Assembly: GCA_026989375.1 (NCBI GenBank)
Contig: JALSJJ010000231.1
Location: forward strand, 1 to 40,460
Length of the DNA stretch: 40,460 bases
Source: Rhodothermus sp.
Lineage (GTDB): Bacteria; Bacteroidota; Rhodothermia; Rhodothermales; Rhodothermaceae
Direction: 5' to 3'
A program made the translations under genes and the position numbers. Below, piece by piece: positions 1 through 7,998 of this stretch. The notes beneath the pieces are model-generated. The model saw nothing but the letters and a program-made list of their open reading frames with translations. It ran no database searches and was not told the DNA's origin. Position 1 is the first letter of the stretch. Every line of letters begins with the position of its first letter.

Positions 1-49
1 GCAGCCGTTCGAGCACCTCGGCCCGGGTGTCGGGCCTTTCGTTCGTCAT
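1..49 (-). CDS. N-terminal fragment of an unidentified protein (runs off the left edge)
   Basis: An ATG on the minus strand at 49 opens a frame that stays open to the window edge and reads MTNERPDTRAEVLERL, a charged, plausible cytoplasmic N-terminus. No clear Shine-Dalgarno sequence is seen before it. Only 16 codons are visible, so no family can be named. It could be a real gene start or chance; the codon composition (GC-ending codons) fits the real genes nearby. Confidence 0.4.
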   Translation of the reverse strand, partial: MTNERPDTRAEVLERL

Positions 50-174
50 GGTCTGCCAAGTGTCGCGCAGAAATGCTTTGTAGCGGTCGGTGGCTGCTGT
101 AGCACCCATTGGGCGAGATAGCCCGGGTCGTACGGAGAAACGCCCCAACAGGCGCGAGCAAGTTAGCATAGACA

Positions 175-735
175 TTAGTTCAGGGCCTCCATGTCCACGC
201 CTTCAGTCCACTGAAATGCTTGGTAGGCCGAAGAAGACTTCGCTTGTAATGGATCCGACAATCACGTGGCCGTTGGCCGAAACGGCCCGGCGATATTGGA
301 GTTGTCGTCAGGCATTTCCTGTAAAAGCACATCCAGTTGGTTGTGCTGGTCCTGATCGGGATGGTCTGGCGCCGGCGGTACGCCTGCTCATAAAACAATG
401 AAAGCGTCCTTAAAAAAGGAGCGCTTTCGTTTGAGAGGCCCTGCGCAATAGCTGCATGTTCGGCACCCTATTCGTTTTTATGCTGTCGCTCCTTGTCCAT
501 GGAAATGACCGGGTTTTCTGAATGATGCCACCCTTGAAGTGCTGCCGGTGGTAGTTGACTACAATATGCCCGAAGGCAGAGACGTTGTAGGCCATGCTCC
601 AGTTGCCCTCGACTGTTTCAAGCCAGGTCAGGCGTGGTCCCGGTGTGCCGGTCTGGGCAGAGGCGGGCAGCAGGATCGAGCTCGTCAGGAAGCCATAGGC
701 TGCACAAACCAGTCCATGCAGCAGGTGGTTGTACG
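175..735 (-). pseudogene. Decayed secreted HAF-repeat protein
   Basis: Read on the minus strand from about 735, one frame gives a hydrophobic signal-peptide-like stretch ending LLPASAQ and then LTWLETVEGNWSMAYNVSA, which matches the HAF extracellular repeat pattern (L..LG.L.G...AYGVSADGSVVVG). The pattern resumes further on as SFPWTRSDSIK, then, after frame changes, MPDDNSNIA, AVSANGHVIVGS and AFQWTEGVDMEALN followed by a TAA at 175-177. No single frame joins these pieces and no good ATG starts the signal-peptide frame, so at least three frameshifts are needed. HAF-repeat proteins are secreted proteins of unknown function. The family call is from motif shape only; the claim that this is a broken coding region is stronger than the exact family. 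Confidence 0.55.
400..428. other. Hairpin inside the decayed gene region
   Basis: An 11-bp stem (400-410 with 417-420 and 422-428, one bulged G at 421) closes a TAAAAA loop. On the minus strand it is followed by a T-rich run (ATTGTTTTATG), so it could act as a weak terminator in that direction. It coincides with the stop of the first piece of the decayed gene at 410. Confidence 0.35.
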
Positions 736-1076
736 TGTGTGGGTGTACATAGGAAACTATTCCACTGTTATGGGGGAAGTGGTAAAAAGGACAAAGGAAG
801 GGAGTATGGAGGAAAAAAGTTCAGCGTGTAAACGTTATGGATTCCGTCGGTTACAACTAACAGGGTATGCAATTGTTTAGTAAAAATACAGGGCACTTGC
901 CTGATAAGTGTATGCTCGGCATAACGATTGGAGGGTGGCACAAAATTGGATGGCTGTATGGATACCTGTGTACCCGTGGGTTCATCAAGCATTGCAGGAC
1001 TTGTATTTTAAAAAATTTAAGATTGGGCGGTTGGAGGCGATAGTTACAAACTGTGTAGTACCAGCGCAACGCATCC
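736..1076. other. Gene-free leader ahead of the HDOD gene
   Basis: This stretch is richer in A and T than its surroundings. I see no coding frame with a plausible product on either strand and no RNA gene. It presumably carries the promoter of the gene at 1077, but I could not pick a convincing -35/-10 pair. Confidence 0.4.
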
Positions 1077-1970
1077 ATGACCTCAGATTTTCTCAGCCCT
1101 TCTGAGCATATTCTGACGTTGACGGATCTGGAGCTGGAATGTCCACCGCTCCCACAGACGCTTCTGGAAGCTATTCAGCTAATGGAGCGGCCGGAGCCTC
1201 CTGATCCGGGCGAGGTAGAAGCTATGCTGCGGCACGACCCGGCCGCGGTGGCACGTTTGCTCCGTGTGGTCAATTCGGCTTATTACGGGCTTCGCGGGCG
1301 AATCGGGGACGTACGCCACGCTATCGTCGTGCTGGGACCGCCGGCCGTTGTCGGCATGGTGATGAGCATGGGTGTACTGGCGATGAAAAGTGCTTTTGAT
1401 GCCCGGACGGCCGCCCCATTTTTAAACCTGGTGCGTCACTGTGTGGCTACGGCCTACCTGGCTCGTCTGCTTATTCAGCAGGCACCGGCGGTCGGTGACT
1501 GGCGTCTGGAGTCGGCCTACGTAGCCGGACTGCTGCACGATTTTGGTAAGCTTTTGTTGCTCTACAACAGGCCCGAGGTGGCGTTGGCGGCCTTTCAGCT
1601 CGGTGACGGGCTGCGCACGCCCGAAGAGGAAGAGGCTGTCTTCGGCTACAGTCTGCAGACCATCACGCAGGCGCTGGCATTGCACATGAAGCTTCCGGAG
1701 CCATTATTCCGGGCCCTGATGGATCTCTATGGTGAAGGACAGGGCGATGGGGTGGCAGCAACACCCGGCGCTCTGCTACGGGTGGCCAGCATGGGCGCAA
1801 CGTGGCTGGACTACGGTTTTGACGAGCCATCTCGCGATGAGGAAACATCGCTGGAAGCTGATTGGGAACTGACGGCACAGCTCTTTAGCTATCCATCCGC
1901 CGAAGCCGTCTGGCAAACCATTGAGCAAAACCGGGAAATTCTAAGCACCTACGTAGACGCGCATTTCTGA
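1077..1970 (+). CDS. HDOD domain protein (signalling)
   Basis: The 297-residue product is an HDOD-domain protein. The domain covers roughly residues 21-220 and opens with the typical LPPLPQTLLEAIQLM-like helix (here ECPPLPQTLLEA) and a DPAAVARLLRVVNSAYYG segment. Many HDOD proteins have lost the metal-binding His-Asp pair; here LLHDFGK places an intact HD at residues 154-155, so some phosphohydrolase chemistry cannot be excluded. HDOD proteins usually act as signal-transduction scaffolds in motility, cell cycle or stress responses; the partner cannot be told from this context. The start is the ATG at 1077; no strong ribosome binding site is visible. The next gene begins 54 bases downstream on the same strand. 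Confidence 0.85.
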   Translation: MTSDFLSPSEHILTLTDLELECPPLPQTLLEAIQLMERPEPPDPGEVEAMLRHDPAAVARLLRVVNSAYYGLRGRIGDVRHAIVVLGPPAVVGMVMSMGVLAMKSAFDARTAAPFLNLVRHCVATAYLARLLIQQAPAVGDWRLESAYVAGLLHDFGKLLLLYNRPEVALAAFQLGDGLRTPEEEEAVFGYSLQTITQALALHMKLPEPLFRALMDLYGEGQGDGVAATPGALLRVASMGATWLDYGFDEPSRDEETSLEADWELTAQLFSYPSAEAVWQTIEQNREILSTYVDAHF

Positions 1971-2024
1971 GCGTATCGACCGCGCCGTATCTTCCGGCTT
2001 TGAAGAAAGGTTTCGGTCGATCCT

Positions 2025-2846
2025 ATGGACATTCTGAACGTTCTGCCTGAGGGTACGTTTGCAGCGCTGGATGATTTGCTGACCTTCATCAGCATTTATG
2101 ATGATCGGGCGCGCACGCAGGCCTATCTGCGACTACTGCGAGCGCATCGCCAGGCTATCGCCGGAGCTGTATGCGTAGATGCTGGTTGCGGCATGGGATA
2201 CTTTGCCGAGGCAATGGTCCGGCTGGGTGCCCGGCGCGTCTATGCCGTCGAAGCCAATCCATATCTGTATGCTCTGGCAGCAGACCGACTGACAGCCTAC
2301 CCGGAAGTGGTGTGCGTGCATCAGCCCATTCAGGATTTTGAGCCGGAAGAGTCGGTGGACGTGCTGGTTCATGAGTTTTTCGGCCCCCTGCTGTATGACG
2401 AAGACGTGCACGTGCTTGAAGCGCTGCGTTTCCGGCCACGGCTTGTGTTGCCAGATCGAGCCGTGCTGATGGGAGGGCTGACCTGGATCGAAGCCGTGGC
2501 CGATGAGACGGTCACGCCAGCCGTTGTGCGCCAGCTCAAAGGAGCACTGGTGTCCGGGCTCTTTGACGAAGGCACATTGCCCTTGCAGTTTCCGGTGGCA
2601 TGCTGGAGGTTTGGAAAGGCCGAACGTGAGGTCGTGTGTGATCTGAGCGGACGCGAGGGAGACCTGTTGTATCTGGGCTTACAGATTTACCACGGGGATC
2701 GACTGATTTGCCAGGCCGGGCGCTGCGAAAACTGGCCCTATGTGTGGACCCCGCGGGCAGGCGATCGTTTTCGGCTGCGTTTTGTGCCCGTTGAACGAGG
2801 GACTGACGTATACTTTGCTTGGGAGGAAGTGGAACGGAATAGATAG
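2025..2846 (+). CDS. PRMT-like SAM-dependent methyltransferase
   Basis: A 273-residue class I methyltransferase. Residues 51-58 (VDAGCGMG) form the SAM-binding motif I, E76 in VYAVEAN is the acidic residue that binds the ribose, and VDVLVHEFFGPLLYDE (111-126) resembles the region of protein arginine methyltransferases that holds the first Glu of the double-E loop. A beta-rich C-terminal half (about 150-273) also fits the PRMT barrel. The substrate is unknown; arginine methylation is an inference from fold-level resemblance, and a small-molecule methyltransferase is possible. It starts at ATG 2025 and lies 43 bases ahead of the BatA-like gene, so the two are probably co-transcribed. Confidence 0.7.
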   Translation: MDILNVLPEGTFAALDDLLTFISIYDDRARTQAYLRLLRAHRQAIAGAVCVDAGCGMGYFAEAMVRLGARRVYAVEANPYLYALAADRLTAYPEVVCVHQPIQDFEPEESVDVLVHEFFGPLLYDEDVHVLEALRFRPRLVLPDRAVLMGGLTWIEAVADETVTPAVVRQLKGALVSGLFDEGTLPLQFPVACWRFGKAEREVVCDLSGREGDLLYLGLQIYHGDRLICQAGRCENWPYVWTPRAGDRFRLRFVPVERGTDVYFAWEEVERNR

Positions 2847-2889
2847 GCTGGGGTTCGGTGCTTTGAGGAATGATGGCGGCAGGTTACTC

Positions 2890-5022
2890 ATGACATTTTT
2901 AAATCCGCTGGCATTGTTGGCTCTTGCGGCGGCGGCTATCCCGATTCTGGTGCACCTGTTTCATTTTCGGCGGCCGCAGCGGGTAGCGTTCAGTTCACTG
3001 ATCTTTCTGAAGGAATTACAACAGACGGCCCTGCAGCGACTTCGCATTCGGCAATGGCTGTTGCTACTGTTACGCACGCTGGCGCTGGTCTGTCTGGTAC
3101 TGGCTTTTGCGCGTCCGGTGTTTCGGGGACCGCTGGCCTCTTGGGTCGGAGCAGGGAGGGCTGCGGTTGTGGGGCTGGTGGTGGACAACTCACTGTCGAT
3201 GGCGGTACGTGATGCGGAGGGGGCTTACTGGACGCAGGCGCAGGCTATAGCTGCCGGAATTCTGGCGCAGCTCGATGCGGATGCCCGCGTCTGTGTAGTA
3301 CCCGTAGCCGGTCCCTTGGGGACGCCGGAGCCGGTGCCACGTAGCGTGGCCGCAGAGCAGCTATCCATGCTTACGGTGCGGCACGGCGCTCGGACGCTTG
3401 CAGCCGCCCTGCAAGAAGCATACACCTGCGTGCAGCAGACGCAGACTCCGGCGATTCTCTACGCTGTCAGTGATTTGCAGGCTTCGACGCTGGTCGATTC
3501 GCTGGCTCAAGCTGTTCCCGAGCCGCTCCCTACGCTACTTATTCCTGTGGGTGGACAGACGCCAGCCAACTTGGCCATTACCGATGTGCGGATTATCAGT
3601 CGTATCATCGAACAAGGGCAGCCGGTGCAGATTGAGGCCACGTTGGCTAATTTTGGGACGGCTGCCGTCAAGGGGGTGGTGGCCACCCTTACGCTTGATG
3701 CGCAACGGGTGGCCCAGGCGTCTGCTGATTTACCTCCCGGTGGTAGGGTGCGCGTTACGTTTTCGACCACGCCCATGCGGCGGGGATGGGTGCCAGGTGT
3801 TGTAGCATTGCTGCAACCCGACGTCTTGCTCGATGATAATGCACGTTATTTGGTGCTGCATGTGCCTGAGGCAAGGCGGTTGCTATTGGTAGTCGGCGAG
3901 CAGGCCAGGACTGACTATCTGGAGCTGGCCCTTTCCCCGGAGATTCGGCAGGAGCGTGTGCGTTTTGAAATTTCTCGCATTGAAGAGCCAGCATTGCCGG
4001 CCACCAGCCTGGAGAATTACGACGTGGTAATGCTGGCGGGGGTCCATGACCTTTCGAGTGGCGAGATAGCAACGCTGGTGCGCTACGTGGCCGAGGGGGG
4101 AGGCCTGCTATTCTTTCCCGGAGCCGACGGTCGCTTGGAAGACTACCGACAGCTACTGGAGCGGTTGGGAGCTGGACAGGTGCAGGGGTTTGTCGGCAGC
4201 TGGAACGGTACGACGCCAATCGCCACATTCGACCGAATGGATCTGGCGCACCCGCTATTTGAAGGGTTGTTCGTTCGGTTGCCTGGTCAACGGGAGGTGC
4301 GGACGGAACGGCCGGCCGTCTTTTTTGCCCTGAATTATGCTCCGGGTACGGGGGACGAACAGACACTGATTCGGCTCAGCAACGGATTGCCCTTGCTGCA
4401 AGAAGTGCGGTATGGCCAGGGACGCGTGCTGCTCTGGATGGTAGCGCCTGACCCGGCCTGGAGCGAGTTCCCTCTGCGGGGACTTTTTGTGCCGCTGCTC
4501 TACCGAGCGGTGTTTTATCTATCGGATAGGGATACAGAAATGCTGCAGACGCTGGAGGCCGGTCGGCCAGCTCGTGTGCGTTTGTGGGATTTTCCGGTAG
4601 AAGCTGTGCCGGAGCTGGTGGGCCCCGAAGGCCAGATCTACCGGGCTGAGCCCGAACGTCAGGAAGGAACGCGCTGGGCACGCTTCGAACCCGGACCAGC
4701 TCAACCCGGCATCTATACGCTACGGGCTGGAGCGCAGATAGTGCGGCGCATCGCCGTCAATCCGGCAATTGAGGAATCGGACCTGCGTCCAGCCGCTGCT
4801 GAAGAAGCTGTCCGCCGTCTGCAGGAACAGACCGGTCTGTCGGTCACCCTGCTGGAGATTCCTGAAGCTTCGTCTCAGGCGGTCGCTGAGACCCTTCAGC
4901 AGGCCCAGGTGGGCGTGGAACTCTGGAACGTCTTTCTGGGGCTGGCGTTGGGCTTTCTGATCCTGGAGATGCTGGTCGCGCTCCGCACCCGCATCGAAAC
5001 CGTAACGGCCGGCAACGCGTAG
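2890..5022 (+). CDS. BatA-type membrane protein with VWA domain
   Basis: This 710-residue protein begins MTFLNPLALLALAAAAIPIL, the typical N-terminus of the BatA/two-TM family: TM1 about residues 4-24, a short cytoplasmic loop with HLFHFRRPQRVAFSS, and TM2 about 50-75. A von Willebrand A domain follows, with an intact metal-binding DxSxS motif (D99, S101, S103). The middle (around 370-450) resembles the glutamine-amidotransferase-like domain seen in these proteins (VVMLAGVHDLS, YVAEGGGLLFFPG), and a single TM near the C-terminus (about 680-700) re-anchors it. An upstream in-frame start at 2740 exists, but it would overlap the preceding gene by more than 100 bases and precede the family N-terminus, so 2890 is chosen. 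Bat proteins have been linked to stress tolerance and MoxR ATPases; no moxR is seen here. Confidence 0.85.
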   Translation: MTFLNPLALLALAAAAIPILVHLFHFRRPQRVAFSSLIFLKELQQTALQRLRIRQWLLLLLRTLALVCLVLAFARPVFRGPLASWVGAGRAAVVGLVVDNSLSMAVRDAEGAYWTQAQAIAAGILAQLDADARVCVVPVAGPLGTPEPVPRSVAAEQLSMLTVRHGARTLAAALQEAYTCVQQTQTPAILYAVSDLQASTLVDSLAQAVPEPLPTLLIPVGGQTPANLAITDVRIISRIIEQGQPVQIEATLANFGTAAVKGVVATLTLDAQRVAQASADLPPGGRVRVTFSTTPMRRGWVPGVVALLQPDVLLDDNARYLVLHVPEARRLLLVVGEQARTDYLELALSPEIRQERVRFEISRIEEPALPATSLENYDVVMLAGVHDLSSGEIATLVRYVAEGGGLLFFPGADGRLEDYRQLLERLGAGQVQGFVGSWNGTTPIATFDRMDLAHPLFEGLFVRLPGQREVRTERPAVFFALNYAPGTGDEQTLIRLSNGLPLLQEVRYGQGRVLLWMVAPDPAWSEFPLRGLFVPLLYRAVFYLSDRDTEMLQTLEAGRPARVRLWDFPVEAVPELVGPEGQIYRAEPERQEGTRWARFEPGPAQPGIYTLRAGAQIVRRIAVNPAIEESDLRPAAAEEAVRRLQEQTGLSVTLLEIPEASSQAVAETLQQAQVGVELWNVFLGLALGFLILEMLVALRTRIETVTAGNA

Positions 5023-5059
5023 CTTTTCCCGTCTACGCGTTCCCCGACGTGGCAGAACC

Positions 5060-5629
5060 ATGAATGTAACGGCTGAACTGCTGCGCACGCTCCACGGCGT
5101 TTTGCCGGTCTGCTTTTTCGGGGTAACGCTGCTTTTTCTGGGGGTTACGCTGTTTCACTATCAGCAGATCAAGCAGGTACATCTGCGCTGGCTTCGGCGC
5201 TGGCCGCTCCTACCCACCGGTTTTTTACTGCTGGTTATTGCGCTGGGCGCGTATGCTGTACTCAATGGGCAACCTGTTCCCGTTTTCCGGTTAGGCCTGT
5301 ATCTTGCTGGCGGGCTGTGTTGGCTGGGGGCGGCTATTGTGTCGGAGCAGGTGCTCATCACGGATTGCGGGATTATCGACGGCTTGAACCGGGCCGATCG
5401 ATATGTAGGGTGGGGGCAGATTCTGGACTACTTTCCCTGGCAGGATCCTGATGGGCAGGTGCGTGGCTTTGCCTTCCTGTTTGCAGATATTCGAGGCAAG
5501 CGGCGACGCCTTAATTTGGTTGTTCCGCGCGTACGCCAGCCGGCTTTTCGACGGCTGCTGGTCCATTATCTGGATACCCGTTTTGAGCTGACGCTGCAAC
5601 AGTGCTACGGAAAGACGTTGAAAGAATAG
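5060..5629 (+). CDS. Small multi-pass membrane protein, unknown function
   Basis: A 189-residue protein with three or four predicted membrane helices in the first 105 residues ([52 protein letters not shown]), followed by a cytosolic tail of about 85 residues. The tail ([19 protein letters not shown], then a basic [10 protein letters not shown]) looks like a small PH-like or bPH-type beta domain, as found after short TM bundles in uncharacterised membrane proteins. It sits 37 bases after the BatA-like gene and 16 bases before hflX, which suggests a shared transcript. I do not recognise a named family. Confidence 0.75.
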   Translation: MNVTAELLRTLHGVLPVCFFGVTLLFLGVTLFHYQQIKQVHLRWLRRWPLLPTGFLLLVIALGAYAVLNGQPVPVFRLGLYLAGGLCWLGAAIVSEQVLITDCGIIDGLNRADRYVGWGQILDYFPWQDPDGQVRGFAFLFADIRGKRRRLNLVVPRVRQPAFRRLLVHYLDTRFELTLQQCYGKTLKE

Positions 5630-5645
5630 CCCGGCACTTTGTGCA

Positions 5646-7040
5646 TTGGCCGACGTTGAAACTGCAGGAAGTAGAAGGAAAACCGTCATAAAATCGAAGC
5701 AGCGTACAGCGTTGTATACGGCCACCTCACCTCGTCCAGAGACTGCGATTCTGGTAGGCGTTGTGACGCCTGGAACGACGCGCGGGGATGTGGAAGATTC
5801 GTTGGAAGAGCTGGCGCAGCTGGCCCACACGGCGGGTGCAGAGGTAACGGATCGTGTCCTGCAGGTACTCCGGCGCATCCACGCCGCCACGTATATTGGC
5901 CGGGGCAAGGTCGAAGAACTCAAACGTCTCGTCGCTGTGCGCAAAAGTGATCTGGTCATCTTCGACGATGACCTCTCACCTGTCCAGATGCGGAATCTGG
6001 AACGTGCGCTGGGTTGCAAGTTGCTTGACCGGACCGGCCTGATTCTGGATATTTTTGCGCGACGCGCTCGCACGGCTGTGGCCAAAACGCAGGTTGAACT
6101 GGCGCAACTGGAATACATGCGCACGCGTCTGACGCGCCAGTGGACGCACCTGTCTCGTCAGAAAGGGGGCATTGGTACAAAGGGACCGGGAGAGACTCAG
6201 ATTGAGACGGACCGGCGCCTCATCGCTCGACGCATCGCTGTGCTCCGCGAGCGTCTGGAGCGAATCGACCGCCAGCGAACCACGCAGCGTAAAAAGCGAC
6301 AACGCTATACCCGCGTATCGCTTGTTGGCTATACGAACGCGGGCAAATCGACGCTGATGAATGTGCTGGCCGGAACGCGCGTGCTGGCTGAAGACCGGCT
6401 TTTCGCCACGCTGGATGCGACCACACGACTGGTTTATCTGGAGCCCGGAAAACCTGTCTTGCTTTCCGATACGGTCGGCTTCATTCGTAAGCTGCCCCAT
6501 CGCCTCATTGAAAGCTTCAAGAGCACGCTCGACGAAGTGCGCGAAAGCGATGTGCTCCTGCACCTGGTGGATGCGACACATCCTCGCTTTGAGGACCACA
6601 TTCAGGTGGTACACGAAACGTTGGCCGAGTTGGGGGCGGCCGACAAACCGATGCTGCTGGTGTTCAACAAAATAGACAGACTGGCTGATCTGGGATTGCT
6701 ACAGGCGTTGCGTGCGGAATACCCCGAAGCGGTTTTCGTTTCGGCATTGCGCGGCATTGGACTGGAAGAACTCAAGCGGCGCCTTCAGGAACGCATCGAA
6801 GCCGAGGCACTGGAACTGGACGTTTGTGTCCCGCTGACCGAAGGACGAACGCTTGCCTATCTCTATCAAGTGGCTGACGTGCTGGAAGAAGCCTATCTGT
6901 ATGCACGCAACAGCCACGACGAGACACCGTTACCGGTTGCCCGGTTGCGCCTGCGCGTTCCCGTGCATCGACAGGCCAACGTGGAGCGGCTCTTGGCTCG
7001 TTTTCGCACGCTACAACCCTTGCCCGACGGAACGCCATAA
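5646..7040 (+). CDS. hflX: GTPase HflX
   Basis: HflX is a ribosome-associated GTPase that helps rescue or split stalled 70S ribosomes under stress. The N-terminal HflX domain is clear ([45 protein letters not shown]), as is the linker with [18 protein letters not shown]. The G domain has G1 GYTNAGKST (about 229-237), G3 DTVGFI (about 274) and G4 NKID (about 341), and a C-terminal domain follows. The start is uncertain: there is no ATG in frame near the N-terminus, so TTG at 5646 (464 residues) or TTG at 5712 (442 residues) must be used. A purine-rich AGGAAGTAGAAGGAAA lies between them and favours a start downstream of it. Confidence 0.93.
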   Translation: MADVETAGSRRKTVIKSKQRTALYTATSPRPETAILVGVVTPGTTRGDVEDSLEELAQLAHTAGAEVTDRVLQVLRRIHAATYIGRGKVEELKRLVAVRKSDLVIFDDDLSPVQMRNLERALGCKLLDRTGLILDIFARRARTAVAKTQVELAQLEYMRTRLTRQWTHLSRQKGGIGTKGPGETQIETDRRLIARRIAVLRERLERIDRQRTTQRKKRQRYTRVSLVGYTNAGKSTLMNVLAGTRVLAEDRLFATLDATTRLVYLEPGKPVLLSDTVGFIRKLPHRLIESFKSTLDEVRESDVLLHLVDATHPRFEDHIQVVHETLAELGAADKPMLLVFNKIDRLADLGLLQALRAEYPEAVFVSALRGIGLEELKRRLQERIEAEALELDVCVPLTEGRTLAYLYQVADVLEEAYLYARNSHDETPLPVARLRLRVPVHRQANVERLLARFRTLQPLPDGTP

Positions 7041-7267
7041 GCGCGGGCTCAATGCGCCAGAAATAGGGAGACAGGGGACTAAAAAATCCCTTGCATCCGG
7101 ACGATGCCTGAAGTAAATCTATGGTAAAAATTGCAGGCGGTCTCAGCGAGATGCCAGGGCCGCAACAATCTGGTGATCTGTTGAGGAGGAAAGTTGCAGA
7201 GGGAAACGGTACAGGGCTTGCCCGGTATCTCCTGTAGGGCCGGGTGCTATGACGTGAGGTGGTTGTC
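7041..7267 (+). other. Leader of the CBS-domain gene with alternative hairpins
   Basis: Between hflX and the CBS gene there is no coding frame of note. Two pairings exclude each other: TACAGG (7210-7215) with CCTGTA (7231-7236), and CCCGG (7221-7225) with CCGGG (7240-7244). A small hairpin GCATC/GATGC is also present near 7091-7105. The Shine-Dalgarno GAGGTGG follows at 7256-7262. Such an arrangement could regulate translation or transcription, but it does not match a riboswitch class that I know. Confidence 0.3.
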
Positions 7268-7930
7268 ATGCGGATCGTACAACTGATTCAGGAAGGGTTG
7301 CAGCCGCTGAAGCCTGAGGTGCCCATACATCGGGTACGGGCGCAGATGGCGGCACAGGGGGTGCGTCACCTGCCCGTGGTCAACGAGGCAGGCACATTGC
7401 TGGGATTGGTTGCGGACGAGCAGCTTCGCCTGGCGGATGATCCCAATCGGCCGGTTGTAACGCTGGTGCATGGCGTGCCTCTCAGCGTGACCCCTGATCT
7501 GCACGTGTTCGATGCTGCGCGGGTGATGCTGCAACACGGCCTGACCGTGCTACCGGTCGCCGAGTCGAACCAGCACTATCGCGGTGCCGTGTCCGGCCAG
7601 CATTTGCTGGAGCAGCTTATCCGAATGCTTTCGCTGCACGAACCCGGCGCTATTCTGGAGCTGGAGCTCGACGCTCGTGACTATGCACTTTCTAACCTGC
7701 TCTACTGCGTGGAGCAGTGTGATACGCGGGTGCGGGCATTGCTGGTACAGCCGCTGGATGCTTCGGAAAGCCGCTTCCGTGTAACGCTGAAGTTGAATGT
7801 GCAGGATTCGGCACGCGTGCGCCATGTGCTTGAGCACCATGGCTTCCATGTTGCCGCTGCCTACAACGAAGAAGACGACGAGGAGCTGCGTCAGCGTGTT
7901 GAGGCTTTCATGCGTTACCTAGAGGTTTGA
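7268..7930 (+). CDS. CBS-pair protein with C-terminal ACT-like domain
   Basis: The 220-residue product has two CBS motifs (about 1-60 and 70-125: MAAQGVRHLPVVNEAGTLLGL and VMLQHGLTVLPVAESNQHYRG), which together usually bind adenine nucleotides. They are followed by a ferredoxin-like or ACT-like half (about 130-205: ILELELDARDYALSNLLYCVE ending VLEHHGFHVAAAYNEED). This CBS-ACT layout is found in small regulatory proteins such as AcuB-like ones. The ATG at 7268 has a strong GAGGTGG five bases upstream; an in-frame GTG at 7259 would lie inside that site, so ATG is chosen. It is followed by a strong terminator. The target it regulates is unknown. Confidence 0.82.
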   Translation: MRIVQLIQEGLQPLKPEVPIHRVRAQMAAQGVRHLPVVNEAGTLLGLVADEQLRLADDPNRPVVTLVHGVPLSVTPDLHVFDAARVMLQHGLTVLPVAESNQHYRGAVSGQHLLEQLIRMLSLHEPGAILELELDARDYALSNLLYCVEQCDTRVRALLVQPLDASESRFRVTLKLNVQDSARVRHVLEHHGFHVAAAYNEEDDEELRQRVEAFMRYLEV

Positions 7931-7947
7931 GGGTAATAAGTGCATGT

Positions 7948-7979
7948 AAAAAAAAGGGGGCCTGAGGCCCCTTTTTTGT
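7948..7979. terminator. Bidirectional rho-independent terminator
   Basis: An A8 run, then GGGGCC (7957-7962), a TGA loop, GGCCCC (7966-7971) and T6 (7972-7977). The A and T runs flank the stem symmetrically, so it can stop transcription from the CBS gene (plus) and from the amidohydrolase gene (minus), which converge here. Confidence 0.92.
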
Positions 7980-7998
7980 TGCGCAGGGTTGTTGCGGA

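Noticed and set aside
539-880. 113-codon plus-strand frame
   Set aside because: It overlaps the minus-strand pieces with signal-peptide and HAF-like sequence, which read far more like protein.
2740-2889. Upstream extension of the BatA-like gene
   Set aside because: It would overlap the methyltransferase gene by over 100 bases and add 50 residues before the typical family N-terminus.
5060-5629. Possible BatB/BatD assignment by position
   Set aside because: It has no VWA domain or oxygen-tolerance (BatD) features; it is only a short TM bundle with a small tail.
7183-7245. GAGGAGGAAAG followed by structured sequence, reminiscent of RNase P RNA
   Set aside because: The conserved RNase P core that should follow (such as the GUCCGGGCUCC-like stretch and the ACAGAA segment) is not present, and the space is far too short.
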